From Moraxellaceae bacterium (GTDB taxonomy: Bacteria; Pseudomonadota; Gammaproteobacteria; Pseudomonadales; Moraxellaceae): a stretch of 17,283 nucleotides of DNA. The stretch covers positions 1-17,283 of the forward strand of contig JAUXNL010000560.1 of the NCBI GenBank assembly GCA_030684415.1, read 5' to 3'. The position numbers and the translations under genes are program-made. Below, one piece after another: positions 7,490-14,749 of the stretch. The notes beneath the pieces are model-generated. The model saw only the letters and a list, made by a program, of their open reading frames with translations. It was not told where the DNA came from and ran no database searches. Positions within the stretch are counted from its first letter, which is position 1. Every line of letters begins with the position of its first letter.

Positions 7490-8664
7490 TTTTCTGCCTC
7501 CACGGCACGCCGGCGCTCGGCGCCCCAGGCACGGAGGTCGGCATCGGCAGCGTCCAGTACCGGGAGCAGCGCTGGCAGCAGCAACTCGCCACGCCAGCCG
7601 GCAAAGGCACGCGGCATCTCACCTGCTTCGCCGTGATCGACACGCCCCATCACCAGCGTCTCGACATGCTTCTTGCGCAGCAGCACCTCCGCCGGCACCC
7701 CGCATTTTTCCGCCACGACTGCGCCGGCTTTTTTCAGCGCATCGAACAAATCGCGGGACTCGCGTGGCAGCGGCGTTGGCAAGGGCATGGGCCACGCCGC
7801 GGGGGGCAACTGCCGTGCTTCGGCAATCACGGCCAGGATGCTGTCGCCTTCTTTGCGCAGGATGCGTGGCGTCATGTCTTCAATGTCGGCCAGCGCCTGC
7901 AAATTGCCGGGCTGGCGCCGCGCCAGACTGAACAGACTGGCGTTCTTGATGAGGAAGCCGCGCGGCAGGTCGCGCGCACGCGCTTGCTCTTCGCGCCACA
8001 GCACCAGCGCCCGCAGCACGGCCAGCTCTTGCCGGCGCAGGCGCCAGGCATTGCTGACATCGCGCCAGGCAAGCTCCGGGTCGGGCGTGAAATTGAGCTC
8101 GGCCAGCATCAGCCGGCAATCGCTTTCGAACCAATCCCAGAGGCCACGGCTCTTGAGGCCATCGGTCAGGTAGCAGAACAGCGGCGGCAGGTATTTCACG
8201 TCGAGCGCGGCATAGGCAATCTGCCCCGGGCTCAAGGGCCGCGCGAGCCAGTCCGAGCGCGATTCGTCTTTGGGAATGTCGACACCGAGGTTGTCTTGCA
8301 GGGCCTTCTGGTAGCCGAGCTGCAAGCCCTGCCCCAGAAATGCCGTGGCGATTTGCGTATCGAGAATGCCCTGCGGACGGCTGCCCGCCATGCGCGTCAG
8401 CACTTCGATGTCTTCCGAACAGGCATGCAGCACCTTGCGCGGGAATTCAGCAGTCAGCAGCGGTGTCAGGGGCGAAAGATCGGTCACCTGCAGCGGATCG
8501 ACCAGATACTCGTGCCGGCCGTCACCCAGTTGTATCAGGCCCAGCTTCGGGTGGAAGGTGTCCACCCGCATGAACTCGGTATCGAGGGCGATGATCTCGG
8601 CACTGGCCAGTTGGCCGGCCAGATCGGCGAGTGCCGCGTTGTCATTGATGTGGATGGGCTGCAA
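7486..8664 (-). CDS. rnd: Ribonuclease D
   Basis: This is a 3'-5' exoribonuclease of the DEDD family that trims tRNA and other stable RNA precursors. The 392-residue length fits. Exo I is ALDTEFMR, with D28 and E30. Exo II lies in the segment with HACSEDIEVL, and Exo III is YAALDVKYL (YxxxD). HRDC-type helical repeats make up the C-terminal half. The likely start is TTG at 8664 (MQPIHIND); no ATG or GTG fits the N-terminal end of the fold better, and the Shine-Dalgarno is weak (AGGCAGAG). The TTG start and weak site suggest modest expression. The gene heads the rnd-ycgL-phosphatase-ycgN-membrane protein operon. Confidence 0.94.
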   Translation of the reverse strand: MQPIHINDNAALADLAGQLASAEIIALDTEFMRVDTFHPKLGLIQLGDGRHEYLVDPLQVTDLSPLTPLLTAEFPRKVLHACSEDIEVLTRMAGSRPQGILDTQIATAFLGQGLQLGYQKALQDNLGVDIPKDESRSDWLARPLSPGQIAYAALDVKYLPPLFCYLTDGLKSRGLWDWFESDCRLMLAELNFTPDPELAWRDVSNAWRLRRQELAVLRALVLWREEQARARDLPRGFLIKNASLFSLARRQPGNLQALADIEDMTPRILRKEGDSILAVIAEARQLPPAAWPMPLPTPLPRESRDLFDALKKAGAVVAEKCGVPAEVLLRKKHVETLVMGRVDHGEAGEMPRAFAGWRGELLLPALLPVLDAADADLRAWGAERRRAVEAEK

Positions 8665-8770
8665 TGGTTTCTCTGCCTTGAAGGCCGGCCGGCGGTGGCC
8701 TGCCCCGACAAGGGGCAGACCGCGAATGGTAGCAGCCCGGACGCCGCCACCCCAGCCGAGGCACCAGTGA

Positions 8771-9916
8771 TTAGAGCCCGAGTTGCTTGGCGATGACCTC
8801 GTTCATGATTTCGTAGGTGCCGCCGCCGATGGACAGGATGCGGTTGTCGCGCGCCAGGCGCTCGACCAGCGTCTCGCGCATGAAGCCCATGCCGCCGAAA
8901 ATCTGCACCGCTTCCCAGGTCACGTGGTCGCTGACCTTGGTGGCGAAGTTCTTGGCCATCGACACTTCCTTCACCGACGGAATGCCGGCCTGGATGCGCG
9001 CCGCCACGCGATACGTGAACTCGCGGCTGGCCTCGACCTGCGTGGCCATGTCGGCCAGCTTGTGGCGGATCACTTGCATCTTGGCCAGCGGCTTGCCGAA
9101 GGCAGAGCGCTCGTGCACATAGCGCAGCGACTCTTCCAGCGCCATTTGCGAGGTCATGTTGGCCATGACCGCCAGGTTCAGCCGCTCCATCTGGAAGTTG
9201 GTCATGATGACGAAAAAGCCGGCGTTCTCGCTGCCGATCAGATTCGCCTTGGGCACCTTCACGTCGTCGAAGAACAGCTCGGCCGTGTCGCTCGCCCACC
9301 AGCCGTGCTTCTTCAGCGGCTGGCCGGTGGTAAAGCCGGGCATGCCCTTTTCCATCAGCAAGAGGCTGATGCCACCGTAACCGTCACCGCCGGTGCGCAC
9401 GGCCACGGTGTAGTAGTCGGCACGAATGCCGGAGGTGATGAACACCTTGGAGCCGGTGACACGGAAGTGGTCGCCGTCGCTGACCGCACGGGTCTTGATG
9501 TTGGCCACGTCAGAGCCGCCGGAGGGCTCGGTAATCGCCAGCGCGGCAATCTTTTCGCCACGCAGCACCGGCGGCACCACGCGCTGCTTCATCTCTTCGC
9601 TGCCCCACTTCACGATGGGCGGCAGGCCGATGTCGGCAGAGCCCAAGCTGGCCACAAGGCCGCCGGAGCCGGAGCGCATCAGCTCTTCGCTGGCGGCGAT
9701 TTTCATGAACACATCGCCTTCACCGATGCCGCCCAGGGCTTCGGGATAACCGATACCCGCCACCCCGGCATCGGCCAGCGTGTTGTAAAGCTCGCGCGGG
9801 AAAGTGCCGGCCTCCTCCCACTCGTTCACATAAGGGGAAATGTGTTCGGCCACAATCTTGCGCAGGGTGCGGCGGACTTCTTCGTGGGTGTCGTTGAAAT
9901 ATTCGCTGTAGCTCAT
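8771..9916 (-). CDS. Acyl-CoA dehydrogenase
   Basis: This 381-residue FAD enzyme catalyses alpha,beta-dehydrogenation of an acyl-CoA thioester, passing electrons to electron-transfer flavoprotein. Motifs include ITEPSGGSDVAN (flavin/substrate signature), FITSG, QIFGGMGFMRE and the C-terminal GGGTYEIMNEVIAKQLGL, where the Glu of TYE is at the usual position of the catalytic base. The length is standard. AGAGG lies 6 nt before the ATG at 9916. The chain length or amino-acid-derived substrate cannot be set from sequence. It is 106 bp upstream of rnd on the same strand, with a CTGCCCC/GGGGCAG hairpin (8700-8718) between, so it may or may not be co-transcribed with it. Confidence 0.93.
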   Translation of the reverse strand: MSYSEYFNDTHEEVRRTLRKIVAEHISPYVNEWEEAGTFPRELYNTLADAGVAGIGYPEALGGIGEGDVFMKIAASEELMRSGSGGLVASLGSADIGLPPIVKWGSEEMKQRVVPPVLRGEKIAALAITEPSGGSDVANIKTRAVSDGDHFRVTGSKVFITSGIRADYYTVAVRTGGDGYGGISLLLMEKGMPGFTTGQPLKKHGWWASDTAELFFDDVKVPKANLIGSENAGFFVIMTNFQMERLNLAVMANMTSQMALEESLRYVHERSAFGKPLAKMQVIRHKLADMATQVEASREFTYRVAARIQAGIPSVKEVSMAKNFATKVSDHVTWEAVQIFGGMGFMRETLVERLARDNRILSIGGGTYEIMNEVIAKQLGL

Positions 9917-10205
9917 GACATGCCTCTTAAGGGAGTGTGGCAGGGGGTAATGCCTGCGGCTGGTCTCACGGCAAGCCTCGCCGCAACCACAGGACGGTAG
10001 GTGGCAGCCGGAAGGGTCGGTCCGGCCGCCGGTAATGCCGGCACTGGCGGCAACGGGTTATCGCGTGCAGGAAAATGCACCACCCGGCGTCGCCAGCACC
10101 CGCAAAAACATGACCACCAACGGGCATCCGGGGCCATCGCTGGCACCACGGGAAGCCCAGCGCGGAGCCCTTGGAAAAAGAGCACCCGCCGGTCACTGGA
10201 GAGTC

Positions 10206-10228
10206 AAAAAAAATCCCTCACCGAGGGA
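10206..10228 (-). terminator. Strong intrinsic terminator, minus strand
   Basis: On the minus strand TCCCTC-GGT-GAGGGA forms a 6-bp stem (10228-10214) followed by eight T residues (10213-10206). This is a textbook factor-independent terminator. It would stop transcripts coming from the recR side, yet lies about 535 bp past the recR stop codon. Confidence 0.8.
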
Positions 10229-10377
10229 CTCTGGATGACCGCAAGGTTCTTAACTTTTCACCTGCACGTTGTCAAAGACCGCAGCGTGCAATCGGCAAAA
10301 AGAGCCCGAAAGCCGCTGAAAAACAGCGCTGGCATGGCGGACGGGGAAGACACTGGGTCCTCGCCTTCGCCACGCCC

Positions 10378-10401
10378 AGCAACAGCAACAGCAACAGCAA
10401 C
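10378..10401. repeat. AGCAAC hexanucleotide microsatellite
   Basis: Four perfect AGCAAC units lie in the intergenic region upstream of the acyl-CoA dehydrogenase gene. They are not within a credible coding frame. Like the GGAGCT tract at 116-180, it is a non-coding hexamer repeat. Confidence 0.85.
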
Positions 10402-10421
10402 GCGATTATTCAAAGGCGCTT

Positions 10422-10593
10422 TTAGCAGCTTGCTGAAAAATGCTTTTCAGCAAGCTTTTCCCTGGCCAAGGATGGACGGATCGCGAATCAATCACACCCA
10501 AGTGATTGATTCAGCGAGGAGCGCTTCCGGACATGTGCCGGAATCGTTCCACGCTGAAAAAGCCCGGATGGGCGTTTTTCAGCAAGCTGTTAA
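10422..10593. mobile_element. 172-bp multi-hairpin element with terminal inverted repeats, copy A
   Basis: The ends are TTAGCAGCTTGCTGAAAAA (10422-10440) and TTTTTCAGCAAGCTGTTAA (10575-10593), inverted repeats matching at 18 of 19 positions. Inside are an AGCTTGCTGAAAA hairpin (10427-10456), a GAATCAATCAC/GTGATTGATTC hairpin (10485-10512), a TTCCGG/CCGGAA hairpin (10525-10543) and an AAAAAGCCC-GGAT-GGGCGTTTTT bidirectional terminator shape (10557-10579). The same layout recurs at 11937-12105. There is no coding capacity, so it resembles a MITE or a large REP-like element. Mobility is inferred from the two intergenic copies. Confidence 0.75.
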
Positions 10594-10763
10594 TGGGAAC
10601 GGCGAGGCGGTGGTCAATCGGGGTACTCCCGGGAGCCCCCATGACGCCCAACCGCTCAAGAACATGCGTCATCAGGCGACGCGGCTCATCATGGCACGAC
10701 TCAACACGGGCCAGCACAGCAACCCACTCCAGCGCCGCCAGCCAGGTCATCCGGCGCGGCGGG

Positions 10764-11363
10764 TCAGCCCAGTGCCTTGCGGCCGGCCAGCGCCAGCGCC
10801 AGCGTGTTGCCGTCGACAAACTCCAGCTCACCGCCCATGGGCACACCATGCGCAATCCGGCTGACCGTCACCTCACTCTCGCGCAGGGCTTCGCGGATGT
10901 AGTGCGCCGTGGCCTCGCCTTCCACCGTGGAGCTGGTGGCCAGGATCAGCTCGCGCACTTCGCCCTGGCGCACGCGCGCCAGCAGCTTCGGCAGGCCCAG
11001 TTCGCGGGGGCCGATGCCGTCTAGGGGCGAGAGGTGCCCCTTGAGCACGAAATACAGCCCGCGGTAGGACACCGCACTTTCCACCGCCAGCACATCCACC
11101 GGATTTTCCACCACGCACAGCAGCGAGCGGTCGCGTTTGGCGCTGGCGCAGATGTGGCACACCTCTGCTTCGGTGAGGCTCTGGCAGTCGCGGCACTCGC
11201 GCACCTGCTCCATCGCACGCAGCAATACATCGGCCAGACGACGGCCCCCGGCGCGCTGCCGGTCGAGCAAGTGCAACGCCATGCGCTGCGCAGATTTCGG
11301 GCCCACGCCGGGCAGGATGCGCAAGGCATCGACCAGCTCGGTCACCAACGGACTCAGGAACAC
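10764..11363 (-). CDS. recR: Recombination mediator protein RecR
   Basis: RecR acts with RecF/RecO to load RecA on gapped DNA in the cytoplasm. The 199-residue length is standard. An N-terminal helix-hairpin-helix (LRILPGVGPKSAQRMALHLL) is followed by a C4 zinc finger (C57, C60, C69, C72, CRDC..CHIC), a Toprim domain (VVENPVDVLAVE, about 84-95; YFVLKGHLSPLDGIGP) and the terminal Walker-like region. The start is a GTG at 11363, with AGAGG about 7 nt upstream. It is the distal member of the dnaX-ybaB-recR set, but here an extra gene and a repeat element separate it from ybaB. Confidence 0.96.
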   Translation of the reverse strand: MFLSPLVTELVDALRILPGVGPKSAQRMALHLLDRQRAGGRRLADVLLRAMEQVRECRDCQSLTEAEVCHICASAKRDRSLLCVVENPVDVLAVESAVSYRGLYFVLKGHLSPLDGIGPRELGLPKLLARVRQGEVRELILATSSTVEGEATAHYIREALRESEVTVSRIAHGVPMGGELEFVDGNTLALALAGRKALG

Positions 11364-11415
11364 GGCTTACCTCTGAACGCTGTATGCAAGACCGGATACA
11401 GCGCAATCACGCTGA

Positions 11416-11871
11416 TTACTTGCACGGCACCGCTGTCAGCGGCGTCACGTCACTGACCTGGTTGAGCATGGCCATGTCGTAGGTCTCGCCCACACCGTTT
11501 TCAACGATATAGCGCGAAATGTTCACAGTGGCGCGTCCACCAATCCCGCAAGAACCGGCCGGCGGCTGGGCTGGCAACTGCAATTGCGTGACGGCCGAGC
11601 GGCTGTTGGAAAAACAGAACATCGGTGGGCGGCTGTCGAACACACGCGGCAGCTTTTTCACATCGGCCGCTTCCGGAAAGAAGCAGACACGGTCGCCACG
11701 CCAGTCGAGGGTTTCGGCATCCTGACGGCGCTCGAAGCGGCCGGTCATCACCATGGTGCCTTCGTATTCGGCATAGCGGCCGTCACGGTTCACCAGTTTG
11801 AAGGTATCCGCCTGCACTGGCAGCGCCAGCACCAGCGCCACGGACGACAACAGGACATTCCGCATTTTCAT
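11416..11871 (-). CDS. Exported protein with four cysteines, function unknown
   Basis: The 151-residue protein is not recognised. It begins with a clear Sec signal peptide: MKMR, a hydrophobic core, then a PVQA cleavage site after residue 21. The mature part has four Cys (63, 86, 108, 150), which could form two disulfides in the periplasm, and is rich in beta-prone stretches (EGTMVMTGRFERR, RATVNISRYIVENG). GGAG lies 7 nt before the ATG at 11871, separated by an A-tract, so this start is preferred over the next Met. It lies between ybaB and recR on the same strand, but the intervening repeat element contains terminator-like structure, so it may have its own promoter. Confidence 0.8.
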   Translation of the reverse strand: MKMRNVLLSSVALVLALPVQADTFKLVNRDGRYAEYEGTMVMTGRFERRQDAETLDWRGDRVCFFPEAADVKKLPRVFDSRPPMFCFSNSRSAVTQLQLPAQPPAGSCGIGGRATVNISRYIVENGVGETYDMAMLNQVSDVTPLTAVPCK

Positions 11872-11936
11872 TTTTTTTCTCCAGTCCGGGGCTCGGTCAT
11901 CGCATGTCCCGGCATGTACGGTTCAGGGCATTCACG

Positions 11937-12105
11937 TTAACAGCTTGCTGAAAAGCATTTTTCAGCAAGCTGCTTCCCGGCCAAGGATGGCCGGGTCGCG
12001 AATCAATCACCCTTGAGTGATTGATTCAGCGTAGAGCGACTCCGGACATGTGCCGGAATCGCGGACTGAAAAAGCCCGGATGGGCATTTTTCAGAAAGCA
12101 GTTAA
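11937..12105. mobile_element. 169-bp multi-hairpin element with terminal inverted repeats, copy B
   Basis: This is a second copy of the element at 10422-10593. Its ends are TTAACAGCTTGCTGAAAAG (11937-11955) and TTTTTCAGAAAGCAGTTAA (12087-12105). Internal hairpins are CAGCTTGCTGAAAA (11941-11972), CCCGGCCA-AGGA-TGGCCGGG (11976-11995), GAATCAATCAC/GTGATTGATTC (12000-12027), TCCGG/CCGGA and the AAAAAGCCC-GGAT-GGGCATTTTT terminator shape (12069-12091). The second hairpin is intact here but degraded in copy A, while the terminal repeats are better kept in copy A. Confidence 0.75.
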
Positions 12106-12143
12106 AGGACGGCAGCCGTTAAAGGGATACGGCGGTCATCCGA

Positions 12144-12473
12144 TCAAAAAGGCAGCTTCATGCCGGGCGGCAGGTTCAGGCCCTGCGTCACCGAGCCCAT
12201 GGCACTCTGGCTGTGCGCCTCGACCTTGCGCACGGCATCGTTCACCGCCGCAGCAATCAAGTCTTCCAGCATTTCTTTGTCTTCCTTGAGCAGGCTGTCG
12301 TCAATTTCAACGCGCTTCACGTCATGGCGACCGGTCATCGTGACCTTCACCAGACCGGCACCGGCTTCGCCTTTCAGCTCGGTATTCGCCAGCTCGGCCT
12401 GTGCCTTTTCCATTTGCTTCTGCATCTGCTCCTGCATGCGCTGGGCTTGTTGCATCAGTTGCTGCATGTTCAT
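12144..12473 (-). CDS. ybaB: YbaB/EbfC family nucleoid-associated protein
   Basis: This small DNA-binding protein of the YbaB/EbfC family forms dimers that bind the nucleoid. At 109 residues it has the usual length. The N-terminus is a Met/Gln-rich amphipathic helix (MQQLMQQAQRMQEQMQKQ). It continues with the family core GEAGAGLVKVTMTGRHDVKRVEIDDSLL and ends with LPPGMKLPF, a typical C-terminus. GAGG lies 8 nt before the ATG. It starts 10 bp after the dnaX stop codon, the canonical dnaX-ybaB arrangement, so the two are almost certainly co-transcribed and perhaps translationally linked. Confidence 0.96.
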   Translation of the reverse strand: MNMQQLMQQAQRMQEQMQKQMEKAQAELANTELKGEAGAGLVKVTMTGRHDVKRVEIDDSLLKEDKEMLEDLIAAAVNDAVRKVEAHSQSAMGSVTQGLNLPPGMKLPF

Positions 12474-12483
12474 GTCGTGAACC

Positions 12484-14514
12484 TCAATCTATCGGGACAA
12501 TCGAATCGGGAAGGATTTCCGCCTGGAAATCACGCATCAGGGTTTGTACCAGCGGATCGCTGCGCAGCGATTCTTCCGCCGCTTTCTGGCGCGCCTGTTT
12601 GCGCGCCGCAATCACTTGCATGGGAATGGCGTACGCCGGGTCTTTTTTGGCCAGGCGCAGCCGGGCGCCGGGAAAGTGGCGCACAAACACCTCTTCCACC
12701 TGCGCCACAGACTGCGCGCTCGCCACAATCTCGTGCTTGGCCGCCAGTTGCAGCTCGAAAACATCATCGCCCGCGGCCACCAGTGCGGCATGCCGGGCGA
12801 GATTCAGGCCGCCACCGGCCAAGCCGCTCGCGCGCACCCAGTGTTCCCATCCTTCCGGCGAGCAATACGCGGCCGGACCTTCTCCGGATGCCACAAACGC
12901 GGCCGGTTCGGTGGGTCTGTTCGCCGGCGCCGAGGGCGCAGCAGTAGAGAGGGCCGGAGCAGAGGAAGCCGACGGCGCTGATGTTGGCGTACCAGATGGT
13001 TGAGCCGCTGGCGTCTGCGGCACAGCCACCGGGCCTGGCGCCGCAGCGATGGAGGCACGCCCATCCGCCACAGGCGCCGGCTTGAGTGGCACGACATTGG
13101 TTGTTGGCTGGCTGGCTGCCAGGGCGGCCGAAGCCGGCATGGCCGCCTGAGCCAGCGGTGCTGGCGCCGCCACGCTGGCCGGCGCATGCGCAGGTTGAGC
13201 CTGTGCCGGACGAGCCGCCGGCATGGCACCCGTCGCCGACGCCACTGCACGGCTACCCCCATAGGGAGCAGACGACGACGGCATTGGCGCGCCGGGCGCC
13301 TGCCCGAGCGCCGCCGGTGCGTGTGGCTGATGCACCGCCTGTGGGCCACTGGCCGGCGCACGCGGCGCCGGTCGCGCCATGGCCGGGCGGCCAGCCGCGC
13401 CACTGCCCTGCCCGGCCTCCGGCTGGGAAGGCAGCGGGCGGAACGCCAGCATGCGCAGCAAAGTCATTTCAAAACCGGAGCGCGCATCCGCCGCCCAAGG
13501 CAAGTCGCGCCGGCCATGCAGCGCCACCTGGTAATAAAGCTGTGTGTCTTCCGCCGTCATCGCCGCTGCCACGGCCAGCACGCGCTCGCGGTCGCCCAAC
13601 GCGTTGTCCACCGCATCGGGCAGCATCTGCGCCAGCGCAATGCGGTGCAGGCTGGAAACGATTTCGGCCAACGCACCGGCAAAGTCCACGCTCTGCGCCG
13701 CCAGTTGCGCGCACACATCGAGCACCGCCGCCGCATCACCGGAGTTCAGGGCCTCGAGCACACGAAACACGAGATCACGGTCGATGGTGCCCAACATGCT
13801 GCGCACATCCGCCGTGCCCAGCCGGCCGTTGCCAAAGGCAATGGCCTGGTCGGTCAGCGAGAGCGCATCGCGCATGGAGCCGTTAGCGGCGCGGCCCAGT
13901 TCCCACAGCGCGCCTTCTTCGTACTCCACCACTTCTTTTTGCAGCACATTCGCCAGATGCTCCACCACCCGCTCCGGCGACATCGCCTTCAGCGCAAACT
14001 GCAGGCAGCGCGAGAGAATAGTGGCCGGCAACTTTTGCGGGTCGGTGGTGGCGAGCAGGAATTTCACATGAGGTGGCGGCTCTTCCAGCGTTTTCAGCAG
14101 CGCGTTAAAGCTGCTGTTGGAGAGCATGTGCACTTCGTCAATCAGGTAAACCTTGTAGCGGCCGCGCGTTGGCGCGTACTGCACGTTTTCCAGCAGCTCG
14201 CGCGTGTCTTCGACCTTGGTGCGGGAAGCGGCGTCGACCTCGATCAGGTCGACAAAGCGGCCCTCGTCAATCTCGCGGCAAGTGGAGCAAACGCCACAGG
14301 GCTCGGAGCTGACACCGGTTTCGCAATTGAGGCATTTGGCGATGATGCGGGCGATGGTGGTTTTGCCCACCCCGCGCGTGCCGGTGAACAGATAGGCATG
14401 GTGCAGACGGTCCTGGTCGAGCGCATTGATGAGCGCGCTCGCCACATGTTCCTGGCCGACCAGCTCGCGAAAGCTGTGCGGCCGGTACTTGCGGGCCAGA
14501 ACCTGATAACTCAT
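12484..14514 (-). CDS. dnaX: DNA polymerase III subunits gamma/tau
   Basis: DnaX is the ATPase of the clamp loader and, in its tau form, tethers the polymerase core to DnaB helicase. The 676-residue protein has Walker A GTRGVGKT at 45-52, a zinc module (C64, C73, C76, C79), Walker B with DEVH at 126-129 and an SRC-type LSRCLQF sensor segment. A long Ala/Pro-rich linker (about 370-560) leads to a tau C-terminal domain (WEHWVRASGL, FELQLA, PGARLRLAKKDPAYAIP). AAGGA lies 8 nt upstream of the ATG. No A-AAA-AAG slippery site is visible near the domain III/IV boundary; the only A6 run (12640-12645) is near the C-terminus and out of phase for it. How gamma is made, if at all, is unclear. Confidence 0.97.
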   Translation of the reverse strand: MSYQVLARKYRPHSFRELVGQEHVASALINALDQDRLHHAYLFTGTRGVGKTTIARIIAKCLNCETGVSSEPCGVCSTCREIDEGRFVDLIEVDAASRTKVEDTRELLENVQYAPTRGRYKVYLIDEVHMLSNSSFNALLKTLEEPPPHVKFLLATTDPQKLPATILSRCLQFALKAMSPERVVEHLANVLQKEVVEYEEGALWELGRAANGSMRDALSLTDQAIAFGNGRLGTADVRSMLGTIDRDLVFRVLEALNSGDAAAVLDVCAQLAAQSVDFAGALAEIVSSLHRIALAQMLPDAVDNALGDRERVLAVAAAMTAEDTQLYYQVALHGRRDLPWAADARSGFEMTLLRMLAFRPLPSQPEAGQGSGAAGRPAMARPAPRAPASGPQAVHQPHAPAALGQAPGAPMPSSSAPYGGSRAVASATGAMPAARPAQAQPAHAPASVAAPAPLAQAAMPASAALAASQPTTNVVPLKPAPVADGRASIAAAPGPVAVPQTPAAQPSGTPTSAPSASSAPALSTAAPSAPANRPTEPAAFVASGEGPAAYCSPEGWEHWVRASGLAGGGLNLARHAALVAAGDDVFELQLAAKHEIVASAQSVAQVEEVFVRHFPGARLRLAKKDPAYAIPMQVIAARKQARQKAAEESLRSDPLVQTLMRDFQAEILPDSIVPID

Positions 14515-14557
14515 GCGGGATTCCTTGCAAAACAGAGGGGCAATTCAAAGAGCGCCT

Positions 14558-14586
14558 ATCCTAGGGAACCTGCCCGGATTTATCCA
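14558..14586 (-). promoter_or_regulatory. Possible sigma-70 promoter for dnaX
   Basis: On the minus strand TGGATA (14586-14581) and TAGGAT (14563-14558) are separated by exactly 17 bp. Each matches the -35/-10 consensus at 4 of 6 positions. It lies about 44 bp upstream of the dnaX start, in the divergent region shared with the hydrolase gene. This is a by-eye match only. Confidence 0.35.
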
Positions 14587-14749
14587 TCGCCAGCATGTTT
14601 TCGCGGGCGTCCTGAGCGGCCGGATGCCATCGACGGCGCCGGACAGCGACAAAATGCGGGCCCCGGTCAGCCCCCTCAGTCGGGGTGGTTGCCGGCCCCG
14701 GCCGCCGGCCCGTATCGTGCGGAACCCGCCAGTCAGAACCCTATACCCC

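Larger units (their letters stand above)
9917..10763. other. 847-bp intergenic region with terminator, microsatellite and repeat element
   Basis: No convincing gene is seen. A minus-strand frame at 10511-10855 overlaps the recR 3' end out of frame and runs into the repeat element, so it is probably spurious. The region holds, from right to left, the 172-bp inverted-repeat element, an AGCAAC microsatellite, a strong minus-strand terminator and the acyl-CoA dehydrogenase 5' region. Confidence 0.55.

Noticed and set aside
10511..10855. Minus-strand 114-codon frame overlapping the recR end
   Set aside because: It overlaps recR by 92 bp in another frame and continues into the repeat element, with no protein-like features.
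14515..14749. Possible 4.5S signal recognition particle RNA next to dnaX
   Set aside because: I looked for the conserved GGTCAGG..GGAAGGAAGCAGCC core in the gap and it is absent.
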